From positions 1 to 64,000 of the forward strand of contig CAZOAA010000002.1 in NCBI GenBank assembly GCA_964577715.1: DNA of 64,000 nt, in the 5' to 3' direction. This document shows positions 1 to 8,144 of this stretch, piece by piece. The position numbers and the translations under genes are program-made. Under the pieces are notes generated by a model. The model was given only the letters and a program-made list of their open reading frames with translations. It had not been told where the DNA came from and did not search any database. Position 1 is the stretch's first letter, and each line of letters starts with the position of its first letter. The DNA is from SUP05 sp964577715. Its GTDB lineage: Bacteria; Pseudomonadota; Gammaproteobacteria; PS1; Pseudothioglobaceae.

Positions 1-70
1 AGTATTACCAATGTTCCAAAAATGTAATTACAAGTCGTTTTACTAACTATTTTTTCGTAAATTAAGCACA

Positions 71-97
71 TTTACAAAATTTCTAAAATTTTGTAAA
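71..97. repeat. Perfect 12-bp inverted repeat
   Basis: Two 12-nt arms (TTTACAAAATTT at 71-82 and its complement at 86-97) are separated by a 3-nt loop. It lies just upstream of a second, longer hairpin. It has no T-tract of its own, so it may be part of a tandem termination region for a gene left of the window, or a protein-binding site. Function is inferred only. Confidence 0.5.
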
Positions 98-109
98 TCC
101 TACTATTAG

Positions 110-152
110 AATACCGTTTTAAAGCCTTAAGGCTTTAAAACGGTATTTTTTT
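110..152. terminator. Strong palindromic intrinsic terminator
   Basis: A 38-nt perfect palindrome (110-147, centre TTAA) is followed directly by a run of T to 152, and its left flank is also A/T-rich. This is a classic rho-independent terminator on the plus strand. It most likely ends a gene located left of the window, since no coding sequence is present between 1 and 245. Confidence 0.8.
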
Positions 153-190
153 GTTTAAAAAGTTATCTATTTTTTGCTCAATACTGAAAA

Positions 191-226
191 TTTCTGATTT
201 TTTTACTGTTGTATAATAATCAGAAA
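191..226 (+). promoter_or_regulatory. Putative promoter with flanking operator-like repeat
   Basis: A TATAAT -10 hexamer lies at 212-217. It is bracketed by a perfect 9-bp inverted repeat, TTTCTGATT (191-199) and AATCAGAAA (218-226). The arrangement suggests a repressor site over the promoter of the small gene starting at 246. No good -35 is visible. The repeat is seen directly; the regulatory role is inference. Confidence 0.4.
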
Positions 227-245
227 TGAATGTTATTAGTTAAGT

Positions 246-488
246 ATGAATTTAGATCTGCTACAAAGTTTTTTAGGATGGTGTTTGATAATCAATTGGA
301 GTGTTTTTCTACTTTGGGTGATTGTATTTAAACTTATTCCAGATTTTGCTTATAAGGCTCATAGCTATTGGGTTCCTGTAACTAGAGACTCTTTTAATTC
401 CATTCATTATGGCGGCATGGGATTGTACAAGTTGTTAATATTTTTCTTTCTTATGGTTCCGTATTTCGCCTTATTAATTATTAAGTAA
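246..488 (+). CDS. Small membrane protein, DUF6868-like
   Basis: This 80-residue hydrophobic protein has two predicted membrane segments (about residues 8-30 and 60-79) joined by a polar stretch with the motif RDSFNSIHYG. Its pattern of FLGWC near the start, HSYW in the middle and VPYFALLI at the end matches what I remember of the uncharacterised DUF6868 family, whose members are about 80 residues. It is monocistronic, with its own putative promoter and a convergent neighbour (prfC) starting 9 bases beyond its stop. No function is known for the family; the family assignment is from memory and a profile search would settle it. Confidence 0.6.
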   Translation: MNLDLLQSFLGWCLIINWSVFLLWVIVFKLIPDFAYKAHSYWVPVTRDSFNSIHYGGMGLYKLLIFFFLMVPYFALLIIK

Positions 489-497
489 TTTCTACTA

Positions 498-2066
498 CTA
501 ATGTTCTCGAGTGGCAGAGAATGTGAGATTTGGGTGGCGCTCTTCAGTTAATTGTAAGTTAACCATTGATGGCGCTAAGTAGGTAAGCATGCCAGCTGAA
601 TCAATTGCGACATTATTACCTGCTTTGGCTTTAAGTTGTTCGATGTCCTTGTCACTACCAGTTACCCAGCGAGCTGTAGCAATAGCAATGGTTTCAAACT
701 GACAATCAACGCCATATTCATATTTGAGGCGATGCGCAACCACATCAAACTGCAAAATACCAACAGCACCTAAAATTTGCGAGCTGTTCATGGTTGGGCG
801 AAATACTTGAGTTGCACCTTCCTCTGAGAGCTGATCAAGGCCTTTTTGCAAGGCTTTGGCTTTTAGAGGGTCTTTAAGTTGTGCACGACGAAATAACTCT
901 GGTGCAAAGTTTGGAATTCCTTGAAAGGTGAGTTTTTCACCTTGAGTAAAAGTATCGCCAATACTAATACCACCATGATTATGAATACCAATTACATCAC
1001 CAGCGTAGGCTAGTTCGGCACTTTCTCGCTCACGAGACATAAATGTCACTGCATTAGCGATTTTGATTTGTTTGCCAGTGGCTACTTGTAAAACTTTCAT
1101 ACCTTTTTTATACTTACCACTCACAATGCGCATAAAGGCTAGGCGGTCATGGTGTTTTGGATCCATATTTGCTTGAATTTTAAATACAAATCCAGTGAGT
1201 TTTTCCTCATCTGGCGTTACTTCACGCACATCTGATTCTCTATTTTTTGGTGTGGGTGCATATTCAATAAAGCCATCCAATAAATTTTGAATACCGAAGT
1301 TTGAAATGGCTGAGCCAAAAAATACAGGGGTTTGTTTTCCAGTTAAGAATTCATTTAAATCAAAAGGTGTGGTAGTTTCACGAATGAGCTCTACTTCTTC
1401 ACGCATCTCTTCTGCAACATCAACACCTAAAATATTGTCTAGCTCTGGGTTATCAACACCATTGATAATAATATTTTCACCAATCTCTGAGTTCTTTCCA
1501 GCTTCGTATAAATAGACCTTATCTTCAAGTAAATGCACCACACCTTTAAAGCGCTTACCCATACCTATTGGCCAAGTGATTGGTGAGCATTCAATGTTGA
1601 GTACGGTTTCTACTTCGTCCATGAGATCAATTGGCTCTTTACCTTCACGATCAAGTTTGTTGATAAAAGTAAGAATAGGGGTATCACGCAAGCGACACAC
1701 TTCCATAAGCTTGATGGTGCGTTGCTCTACACCTTTAGCAACATCGATTACCATTAGGGCAGAATCAACAGCTGTTAAGGTTCTGTATGTATCTTCAGAG
1801 AAATCCTCGTGTCCTGGAGTATCCAATAGGTTAATGACGTGGTTGTCATAATCAAACTGCATGATGGATGAGGTGATAGAAATACCTCTTTCTTTTTCCA
1901 TTTCCATCCAGTCAGAAGTTGCGTGCGTGCTGGCTTTTCGTGCTTTAACACTGCCGGCAGTTTTAATGGCGCCTGCATAGAGTAATAACTTTTCTGTGAC
2001 GGTAGTTTTACCAGCGTCAGGGTGAGAGATAATCGCAAAGGTGCGACGTTTTGATACTTCGCTCAT
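498..2066 (-). CDS. prfC: Peptide chain release factor 3
   Basis: The 522-residue protein is a translational GTPase that recycles RF1/RF2 from the ribosome after peptide release. The G1 loop SHPDAGKTT is at residues 14-22, the switch/G3 motif DTPGH at 82-86 and the G4 motif NKLD at 136-139. The effector region with GISITSS precedes G3. The length matches the family (E. coli RF3 is 529). It is the last gene of a leftward run, 4 bases after a dCMP deaminase gene, and probably shares its transcript. Start ATG at 2066 is supported by the full N-terminal match. Confidence 0.97.
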   Translation of the reverse strand: MSEVSKRRTFAIISHPDAGKTTVTEKLLLYAGAIKTAGSVKARKASTHATSDWMEMEKERGISITSSIMQFDYDNHVINLLDTPGHEDFSEDTYRTLTAVDSALMVIDVAKGVEQRTIKLMEVCRLRDTPILTFINKLDREGKEPIDLMDEVETVLNIECSPITWPIGMGKRFKGVVHLLEDKVYLYEAGKNSEIGENIIINGVDNPELDNILGVDVAEEMREEVELIRETTTPFDLNEFLTGKQTPVFFGSAISNFGIQNLLDGFIEYAPTPKNRESDVREVTPDEEKLTGFVFKIQANMDPKHHDRLAFMRIVSGKYKKGMKVLQVATGKQIKIANAVTFMSRERESAELAYAGDVIGIHNHGGISIGDTFTQGEKLTFQGIPNFAPELFRRAQLKDPLKAKALQKGLDQLSEEGATQVFRPTMNSSQILGAVGILQFDVVAHRLKYEYGVDCQFETIAIATARWVTGSDKDIEQLKAKAGNNVAIDSAGMLTYLAPSMVNLQLTEERHPNLTFSATREH

Positions 2067-2070
2067 GGTG

Positions 2071-2523
2071 TTAAGATTTGCCAGTAATGATTAGTTCAAC
2101 GCCAGCTTCATCAAACATTTCTTTTGAGAGTTGAACACTTTCGTTCCAGTTGTCGAGCTCTTTGGATTTTTCAATCACGACTTTTTTGATGCCGACTTGG
2201 ATAATGCCTTTAGCGCATTCTGAACAAATTGGTAGGCCATGTACATAGAGCGTTGCACCATCAAGTGATGTGCCAGAATAAGTAGCGTTGTAGATGGCAT
2301 TCATTTCAGCATGGACGACAAATTTGTATTTGGTTTCTCTATGATTGTAGCGCTCATCAGTATCGTGAATGCCACGAGGAAAACCATTAAAACCTTGTGA
2401 AAGTACCTCTTTTTTGCTGCCAACAGTGACTGCACCAACTTGAGTAGAAGGGTCTTTTGACCAAGTGGCTACTTCAGCTGCTAAGGCTAAATAACGCTTA
2501 TCCCATTTGTTTAATTGGCTCAT
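2071..2523 (-). CDS. Deoxycytidylate (dCMP) deaminase family protein
   Basis: The 150-residue protein belongs to the zinc-dependent cytidine/deoxycytidylate deaminases and probably converts dCMP to dUMP for thymidylate synthesis. The zinc site is visible as H71-A-E73 (HAEMNAI) together with C100-S-E-C103 in the PICSEC motif. The N-terminal KDPSTQVGAV block and the FNGFPRG segment are typical of ComEB/dCMP deaminases rather than cytidine deaminase. Its ATG overlaps the mraY stop by 4 bases, indicating translational coupling. Substrate assignment within the family is by similarity. Confidence 0.88.
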   Translation of the reverse strand: MSQLNKWDKRYLALAAEVATWSKDPSTQVGAVTVGSKKEVLSQGFNGFPRGIHDTDERYNHRETKYKFVVHAEMNAIYNATYSGTSLDGATLYVHGLPICSECAKGIIQVGIKKVVIEKSKELDNWNESVQLSKEMFDEAGVELIITGKS

Positions 2524-3605
2524 CGTATCTTAATTGATGCTAAGCTTATTAGCACTAAAATGAAAGTCATCATCCAGAAGCGTACAATGATTTTTGGCTC
2601 TGACATGCCCATTTTTTCAAAATGATGATGTAGCGGGGCCATTAAGAATATACGTTTTTTAGTACGCTTATACCAAGCTACTTGAATAATAACAGAAAGT
2701 GTTTCAGCCACAAAAACTCCACCCATAATAAATAGTAGTATTTCTTGGCGAGTGATAATAGCAATCACTGCCAAAATAGCGCCTAGCGATAATGAGCCGA
2801 CATCACCCATGAAGATTTCAGCAGGATAGGTGTTAAACCATAGAAAGCCAAGTCCTGAGCCAATGAGGGCTGCACAAATCACAAATACCTCACCAGTACT
2901 TGGCATAAATGGCATGTTGAGGTAATTAGCAAAGTTATAGTTACCAGCAATATAGGCAAAAATTGCTAATGCGCCAGAAATTAGAATAACTGGCATGATG
3001 GCTAAACCATCCAAACCATCAGTTAGGTTAACTGCATTAGAACTACCTACAATTACAAAGTATGACAATACTAATAACCCAACAGCGCCTAGCGGAATAG
3101 TAAAGTCTTTGAAAAATGGAATTAGCAACTCTGTTGAGATAGGTTGGGAGGTGTTTGTGACCATCCATGTGCCAATAATAATTGCACCTAAGGACTGTGC
3201 TAAGTATTTTTGCTTACTGCTGAGACCGTCAGATGATTGTTTTTTGATTTTTAAATAATCATCAATAAATCCAATAGCACCAAAAATGAGTGCGGTTGCA
3301 ATAATTATCCATAGATAAGTATTGTGCCAATCACCCCAAATAAGAACACTGACTATAAAAGAAAATAAAATCATTATTCCACCCATTGTTGGCGTACCAG
3401 ATTTTGACAAGTGACCCTCAGGTCCGTCAGTGCGAACTACCTGGCCAATTTGGTGTAGTCGAAGTTGGCTAATAAGAAAGTTTCCCATTGCTAGGCTAAT
3501 AAACAGTGCTGCCAGCATGGCTAATACAGCCCTAAGAGTTAGGTAACGAAGAACTTCAAAACCTGGATCAAGCTGGGTAAGAAAACTGATTAATTCTAAA
3601 AACAT
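2520..3605 (-). CDS. mraY: Phospho-N-acetylmuramoyl-pentapeptide-transferase
   Basis: MraY (361 residues, about ten membrane helices) transfers phospho-MurNAc-pentapeptide to undecaprenyl phosphate to make lipid I at the inner membrane. Catalytic aspartates D115-D116 are in FIDDYLKIKK, with NLTDGLDGL and GDVGSLSLG loops further on and the histidine motif APLHHHFEK near the C-terminus. The length is normal. Unusually it is not next to murF/murD as in the usual division and cell wall cluster, but sits between a peptidyl-prolyl isomerase gene (TAATG overlap) and a dCMP deaminase gene. Confidence 0.97.
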   Translation of the reverse strand: MFLELISFLTQLDPGFEVLRYLTLRAVLAMLAALFISLAMGNFLISQLRLHQIGQVVRTDGPEGHLSKSGTPTMGGIMILFSFIVSVLIWGDWHNTYLWIIIATALIFGAIGFIDDYLKIKKQSSDGLSSKQKYLAQSLGAIIIGTWMVTNTSQPISTELLIPFFKDFTIPLGAVGLLVLSYFVIVGSSNAVNLTDGLDGLAIMPVILISGALAIFAYIAGNYNFANYLNMPFMPSTGEVFVICAALIGSGLGFLWFNTYPAEIFMGDVGSLSLGAILAVIAIITRQEILLFIMGGVFVAETLSVIIQVAWYKRTKKRIFLMAPLHHHFEKMGMSEPKIIVRFWMMTFILVLISLASIKIR

Positions 3606-4600
3606 TAGTCTACTTGGTTGATTGAGAGTAGTTCTAAGTTAAAAATCAATAATGAATTTTTAGAAAGATTACCACGTGAACTGTCACCATAAATTTGCTC
3701 ATAAGAAGCAATGATGGTGCGTTTTTCACCTGTATTCATATTAAGGACTGAGTCATCAATTACTTGAATAATAGTGCCTGATCCTGCGGCAAATGGTAGA
3801 GGTTTGTCTGCTTTGCGCATGTTAGTACCATCATCTAAATCAATGGATAAATTGACTTTAACCAAATCTCCTGCTTTAGGTGATTTGCCATTACCTGAGT
3901 GGTTTATTTTTATGTAATGACCTTGTGGCATTAGTTTTGCATTAGGATAATTAGCTTTGATAAAACTAGTTAGTTTTTCTTTCTTTTTTGCTTGTTTTTT
4001 GGCTTCTTTATCTAGGTATTTTTGGTTGTGAGTCTGAAAAGCAGCCTCATCAGTTTTAAAGTTTTTGGCATTGTCACCAATTCGTATAATTTTTACTTTT
4101 CGAATAAAATCATCTTTTTTAATGGTGTTGACTACGCCCATGCCTTTAACCACATGGCCAAAAACCGTGTGCTTCCCATCAAGCCATGGTGTGGCTTTAT
4201 GGGTGATGAAAAATTGTGAACCGTTGGTATTAGGGCCAGAATTCGCCATGGATAAAACCCCCTCACTGTCGTGAGTTAAATCGGTAATTTCATCAGGGAA
4301 ATTATAACCTGGTCCACCTGTACCATTGCCTTGTGGGTCTCCACCTTGGATCATAAAATTGTCAATAACACGGTGGAATTTTAAGCCGTTATAAAATGGT
4401 TTACCGGTTTGAATATTTGAATGTTTTTCACCTTCTGCTAGACCAACAAAGTTAATAACTGTTAATGGTGTTTTGTCATAGGCTAATTTGACAATGATAT
4501 CACCCTGATTAGTATGCAAGTTGGCGTATAGTCCATTGTCTAATTTTGCTTGTGATTGGAATGATATAAGTAGTGTTAAAAGTAGCGTGAAAAAGCGCAT
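3605..4600 (-). CDS. Secreted cyclophilin-FKBP fusion peptidyl-prolyl isomerase
   Basis: The 331-residue protein starts with a signal peptide (cleavage about SQA-K at residue 18-19). A full cyclophilin domain covers about 22-175, with FHRV at 75-78, QGGDPQG at 85-91, GSQFFIT at 127-133 and WLDGKHTVFG at 139-148. A lysine-rich linker (about 195-212) leads to a second domain (about 217-328) reading like an FKBP: SPKAGDLVKV, DGT, PFAAGSGTIIQVID, MNTGEKR and LLIFNLELLSI. The cyclophilin half should be active. Several FKBP active-site aromatics appear missing, so that half may be a binding or chaperone module. Probably a periplasmic folding factor; first gene of the leftward operon. Confidence 0.85.
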   Translation of the reverse strand: MRFFTLLLTLLISFQSQAKLDNGLYANLHTNQGDIIVKLAYDKTPLTVINFVGLAEGEKHSNIQTGKPFYNGLKFHRVIDNFMIQGGDPQGNGTGGPGYNFPDEITDLTHDSEGVLSMANSGPNTNGSQFFITHKATPWLDGKHTVFGHVVKGMGVVNTIKKDDFIRKVKIIRIGDNAKNFKTDEAAFQTHNQKYLDKEAKKQAKKKEKLTSFIKANYPNAKLMPQGHYIKINHSGNGKSPKAGDLVKVNLSIDLDDGTNMRKADKPLPFAAGSGTIIQVIDDSVLNMNTGEKRTIIASYEQIYGDSSRGNLSKNSLLIFNLELLSINQVD

Positions 4601-4722
4601 AATTTTGATAAAAAATTGCCTAAAAATTGCAATAATGATACCTAAAAAAACGCATGATAATTATCCAACTATAAGCTAAAATAGACGCTTATATTTTTTA
4701 TTAAAATTATTAAGGAGAGTCA

Positions 4723-4956
4723 ATGTCTTTATTGATTACAGATGAATGCATTAATTGTGATGTTTGTGAGCCAGAGTGCCCAAATGATGCGATTTATATG
4801 GGTGATGAAATTTATGAAATTGACGGCGATAAGTGTACAGAATGCGTTGGTCATTTTGATACACCACAATGCGTAGAAGTTTGTCCTGTTGATTGTTGCC
4901 TGCCTGACCCTGATCGTGTGGAAACAGATGAGGAGCTTTTAGCTAAACTAGCATAA
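4723..4956 (+). CDS. yfhL: 2[4Fe-4S] ferredoxin, YfhL/Allochromatium type
   Basis: This 77-residue ferredoxin carries two cluster motifs: C-x2-C-x2-C-x3-CP near residues 10-20, and C-x2-C with a longer insert before C-x3-CP near 37-54 (TECVGHFDTPQC). The insert between cysteines of the second motif and the acidic C-terminal tail identify the Alvin/YfhL subfamily, which transfers electrons at low potential. A strong ribosome site (AAGGAGAG, 4711-4718) precedes the ATG. It is monocistronic, with a bidirectional terminator immediately downstream. Confidence 0.93.
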   Translation: MSLLITDECINCDVCEPECPNDAIYMGDEIYEIDGDKCTECVGHFDTPQCVEVCPVDCCLPDPDRVETDEELLAKLA

Positions 4957-4969
4957 AAATACAAGTATA

Positions 4970-4999
4970 AAAAAGGCGACCTAACTAGGTCGCCTTTTT
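4970..4999. terminator. Bidirectional intrinsic terminator
   Basis: A 14-bp perfect stem (4970-4983 with 4986-4999) has a 2-nt formal loop. The arms begin with AAAAA and end with TTTTT, so it can terminate in both directions. It separates the ferredoxin gene from the convergent aminotransferase gene. Confidence 0.88.
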
Positions 5000-5019
5000 A
5001 TTGTTTATTGCTTAATAAA

Positions 5020-6132
5020 TTAAGCCAATGTGTTTTTAAGTGCTGATAAGCATAGTGCAATATTTTCTTTTCTTGACGCATAACCCATTAGACCAATTCG
5101 CCAAACTTTTCCTGCATAAGCACCTAATCCTGCACCGATTTCTAAATTATAGTCATTGAGCAAAGTAGAGCGAACAGAGGCATCATCAGCATCTTCAGGA
5201 ATAAAAACAGCATTCAGTTGAGGTAGGCGGTCTTCTTTATTAACCAAGAAATTAATACCCATTGCTTCTAATCCATCTCTTAATTCTTCATGATTAGCCT
5301 GATGGCGTGCCCAAGAATTTTCAATGCCTTCTTCCATTAGCATAACTAAAGATTCGTGCAAACCGTACAAAGTGTTAACAGGGGCGGTATGGTGATAAGT
5401 ACGCTTTGCACCTTCACCCCAGTATCCCATTACTAAATTAAGATCTAAAAACCATGAGGTTACTGGTGTTTTACGATTGGTTAATTTTTTGATAGCACGC
5501 TCACCAATACTAATAGGCGAGATACCAGGCATTGCTGATAAACATTTTTGCGAGCCTGAATAGATGGCATCAATCTCCCATTCATCAACTCTCAATTCAG
5601 AGCCGGCTAGTGAAGTTACGGCGTCAACAATTGTCAAACAATCATGCTGATGTGCTAATTGGCAAAGTGTTTTAGCGTCTGATCGTGCACCTGTTGAGGT
5701 TTCAGCATGAACAAAAGCCAAAATAGAAGCATCTGGATTATCTTTAAGTGCTTGCTCAACTTTGTCTGTTGAAACAGCATTGCCCCAGTCGTCTTCAACC
5801 ACAATGGCTTCGCCACCAAAACGGGTAATATTTTCTTTCATGCGCATGCCAAACACGCCATTAATACAAACAATGACCTTATCGCCTGGTTCAACTAAGT
5901 TGGCGAAACAAGTTTCCATACCGGCGGAGCCTGGTGCTGAAACTGGCATGGTTAATTCATTTTCAGTTTGAAATGTATATTTAAGCGCTTCTTTGGTTTC
6001 GTCCATCATACTAACAAAGGTGGGATCAAGGTGACCAATGGTAGGTCTTGCCATTGCTGATAGAATTCTTGGGTGTACATCAGAGGGACCAGGACCCATT
6101 AATGTTCTTACTGGTGGATTAAATGATTGCAT
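5020..6132 (-). CDS. Class V aminotransferase: alanine/serine-glyoxylate aminotransferase
   Basis: The 370-residue PLP enzyme belongs to the AGXT/SgaA group, which transaminates glyoxylate to glycine using alanine or serine. The N-terminal block LMGPGPSDVHPRIL is characteristic. The cofactor aspartate lies in TIVDAVTS (D170) and the Schiff-base lysine in YSGSQKCLSA (K196). I start at MQSFNPP; a further 21 codons are open upstream but do not resemble the family. It is divergent from glcD, separated by 48 bases, which ties it to glycolate/glyoxylate salvage. The exact amino donor cannot be told from sequence. Confidence 0.9.
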   Translation of the reverse strand: MQSFNPPVRTLMGPGPSDVHPRILSAMARPTIGHLDPTFVSMMDETKEALKYTFQTENELTMPVSAPGSAGMETCFANLVEPGDKVIVCINGVFGMRMKENITRFGGEAIVVEDDWGNAVSTDKVEQALKDNPDASILAFVHAETSTGARSDAKTLCQLAHQHDCLTIVDAVTSLAGSELRVDEWEIDAIYSGSQKCLSAMPGISPISIGERAIKKLTNRKTPVTSWFLDLNLVMGYWGEGAKRTYHHTAPVNTLYGLHESLVMLMEEGIENSWARHQANHEELRDGLEAMGINFLVNKEDRLPQLNAVFIPEDADDASVRSTLLNDYNLEIGAGLGAYAGKVWRIGLMGYASRKENIALCLSALKNTLA

Positions 6133-6165
6133 AATCTTTTTATGGTTAATAAAATTAAAGAAGTC

Positions 6166-6173
6166 ATTATAAT
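6166..6173. promoter_or_regulatory. Shared divergent -10 element of glyoxylate and glycolate genes
   Basis: The symmetric octamer ATTATAAT contains TATAAT on both strands (plus 6168-6173; minus 6171-6166). It is the only good -10 in the 48-base spacer. For the minus strand it would start transcription about 28 bases before the aminotransferase ATG. For the plus strand it would start at about 6180, right at the glcD ATG, implying a leaderless or nearly leaderless message, consistent with the lack of a ribosome site there. Confidence 0.4.
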
Positions 6174-6180
6174 TGCTTGC

Positions 6181-7611
6181 ATGTCTATCGTCCAAGAATT
6201 ATCTCTCGCTTTACCTAAGGGTATTATCATTACCGGCGAAGAAAACACACGCCCGTTTGAGTGTGATGGTTTGAGTGTGTATCGCCAAAAGCCATTAGCT
6301 GTAGCATTACCTGAGAATGTTGATCAAATTAAGCAGATTTTAAAAATCTGTAAGTCCAACAATACGCCTGTAGTAACACGTGGCGCGGGCACAGGTCTTT
6401 CCGGTGGTGCAATGCCATTAGAAGAATCAATTGTATTAGGGCTCTCAAAACTTAACAAAGTTAAATCAATTGATACTGAAAACCAACTAGCCGTGGTGGA
6501 ACCGGGTGTTAGAAATATTGCCATTAGTGAGGCGGTAGCGCAGCATGACTTGTATTACGCGCCAGATCCATCAAGCCAAATCGCTTGTACGATTGGCGGT
6601 AATGTTGCTGAAAATTCAGGTGGTGTGCACTGTCTTAAATATGGCCTGACCGTTCATAACATCGAGTCGTTAAAAATGTTGACGATGAGCGGTGAAGAGC
6701 TGAGCTTGAACCGCCAAGATGACGGTGTGGGTTTGCTAGCACTGATGAATGGCTCTGAGGGTTTGCTTGGCATTATTACTGAGATAACCGTTAAGTTGAC
6801 ACCATCACCAAAATTAGCCAAAGTGGTAATGGCAGCCTATGATTCTGTGCGTGATTGCGCCAATGCCGTAGCTAACATTATTAAAGCTGGTATTATTCCA
6901 GCAGGATTGGAAATGATGGATAAATTTGCCATTGAAGCGGCTGAAGGCTTTGCAGGTGTGGGTTATCCGCTTGATGCCCAAGCCTTGTTATTGTGCGAGC
7001 TAGACGGTACCGAGGCGCAAGTGCAAACTGAGCTTGATGTCGTCTTAAAGGTGTTATCAGGTGCAGCTACTTTAAAAGTATCAGAGAGCGAAGAAGAGCG
7101 CCTAAATTTATGGAAAGGGCGTAAATCTGCTTTTCCAGCAGTCGGGCGTTTATCACCTGATTACTATTGTATGGATGGCACGATTCCAAGGCGTCATTTG
7201 GCAGATATGCTGGAAAAAATTAACGAATTATCCAAAAAATATCAACTCAGAGTGGCAAATGTTTTTCATGCGGGTGATGGTAACTTGCACCCTTTGATTT
7301 TGTACGATGCAAATATCCCAGGTGAGTTAGAAAAAACCGAAGAGTTTGGTACTGATATCTTAAAGTTGAGTGTTGATATGGGTGGTACCATCACTGGTGA
7401 GCATGGTGTGGGTGTTGAAAAACTCAATGCGATGTGTCATCAATTCAATGAGAAAGAATTAGAAATCTTTCATAAGATTAAGCAAGCTTTTGACCCTGAT
7501 TCCTTATTAAATCCTGGTAAAGCAGTGCCAGAATTACACCGCTGTGCTGAGTTAGGGGCGATGCATGTGCATCATGGTGAATTACCACATCCAGAATTGG
7601 AGCGATTTTGA
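6181..7611 (+). CDS. glcD: Glycolate oxidase, FAD-linked subunit GlcD
   Basis: This 476-residue subunit oxidises glycolate to glyoxylate and belongs to the FAD-binding type 4 (PCMH) family. The FAD-binding region shows VTRGAGTGLSGGAMP, and the C-terminal cap domain carries FHAGDGNLHPLI and GTITGEHGVGVEKL, the histidine-rich substrate motifs. I start at ATG 6181 (MSIVQELS); 18 open codons upstream look non-homologous. No ribosome site is visible. It is followed by glcE (TGATG overlap) and glcF, and faces a glyoxylate aminotransferase gene, so the locus is a glycolate-to-glycine salvage unit. Confidence 0.95.
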   Translation: MSIVQELSLALPKGIIITGEENTRPFECDGLSVYRQKPLAVALPENVDQIKQILKICKSNNTPVVTRGAGTGLSGGAMPLEESIVLGLSKLNKVKSIDTENQLAVVEPGVRNIAISEAVAQHDLYYAPDPSSQIACTIGGNVAENSGGVHCLKYGLTVHNIESLKMLTMSGEELSLNRQDDGVGLLALMNGSEGLLGIITEITVKLTPSPKLAKVVMAAYDSVRDCANAVANIIKAGIIPAGLEMMDKFAIEAAEGFAGVGYPLDAQALLLCELDGTEAQVQTELDVVLKVLSGAATLKVSESEEERLNLWKGRKSAFPAVGRLSPDYYCMDGTIPRRHLADMLEKINELSKKYQLRVANVFHAGDGNLHPLILYDANIPGELEKTEEFGTDILKLSVDMGGTITGEHGVGVEKLNAMCHQFNEKELEIFHKIKQAFDPDSLLNPGKAVPELHRCAELGAMHVHHGELPHPELERF

Positions 7612-8144
7612 TGGCAGATCGCCTTATTCAATTACAAGCGTTGGTGCAAAAATCAGATAGCCTGCATATCAATGGTGAATGGTTAGATTATGCTGGCGTG
7701 GTGGAATACTACCCAGAAGAATTGGTTATGACGGTAAAGGCAGGCACCACGATTGCTGAGCTTAAAAAACAACTAAAGAAAAATAATCAATCCTTATCTT
7801 TTTATACGGATGACGATAATGCCACGATTGGCGCTGTGTATGCGAATGGTGGGCAAGGTGTGTCTGACAGTGTTTTAGGGGTGCAAATTATTGATGGCAA
7901 TGGTGAGTTGTTGAACTTTGGTGGTCAGGTAATGAAAAACGTGGCAGGCTATGACGTGGCGCGCCTATTGGTTGGCTCTAAAGGCAAGTTGGCCGTGATT
8001 ACACAAATCAGTTTTAAAGTGTTACCAAGTACTTATATTGGTGAATTAAGTGTGCCAATAAAGCAAAATAATAGCTCGTTATTACGTAGCGAAATTGAAA
8101 AAAAACTAAAATTAGTTTTTGACCCTAAGGGTAAATTTAACTAA
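7611..8144 (+). CDS. glcE: Shortened glycolate oxidase FAD-binding subunit GlcE
   Basis: The protein keeps the PCMH-type FAD fold seen in GlcE, with AGTTIAELKKQL near the start, ATIGAVYANGGQG and then GQVMKNVAGYDVARLLVGSKG. It ends in FDPKGKFN, the usual GlcE C-terminus. It is only 177 residues, whereas E. coli GlcE has about 350. The missing piece lies between the FAD domain and the last dozen residues, so this looks like an internal loss of the cap region, not a 3' truncation. Reading frame is intact and coupled to glcD (TGATG) and glcF (TAATG), so it is likely functional. Confidence 0.85.
   Translation: MADRLIQLQALVQKSDSLHINGEWLDYAGVVEYYPEELVMTVKAGTTIAELKKQLKKNNQSLSFYTDDDNATIGAVYANGGQGVSDSVLGVQIIDGNGELLNFGGQVMKNVAGYDVARLLVGSKGKLAVITQISFKVLPSTYIGELSVPIKQNNSSLLRSEIEKKLKLVFDPKGKFN

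Noticed and set aside
6133..6195. N-terminal extension of the glyoxylate aminotransferase gene
   Set aside because: The 21 extra codons lack homology and would cross into glcD; the MQSFNPP start fits the family.
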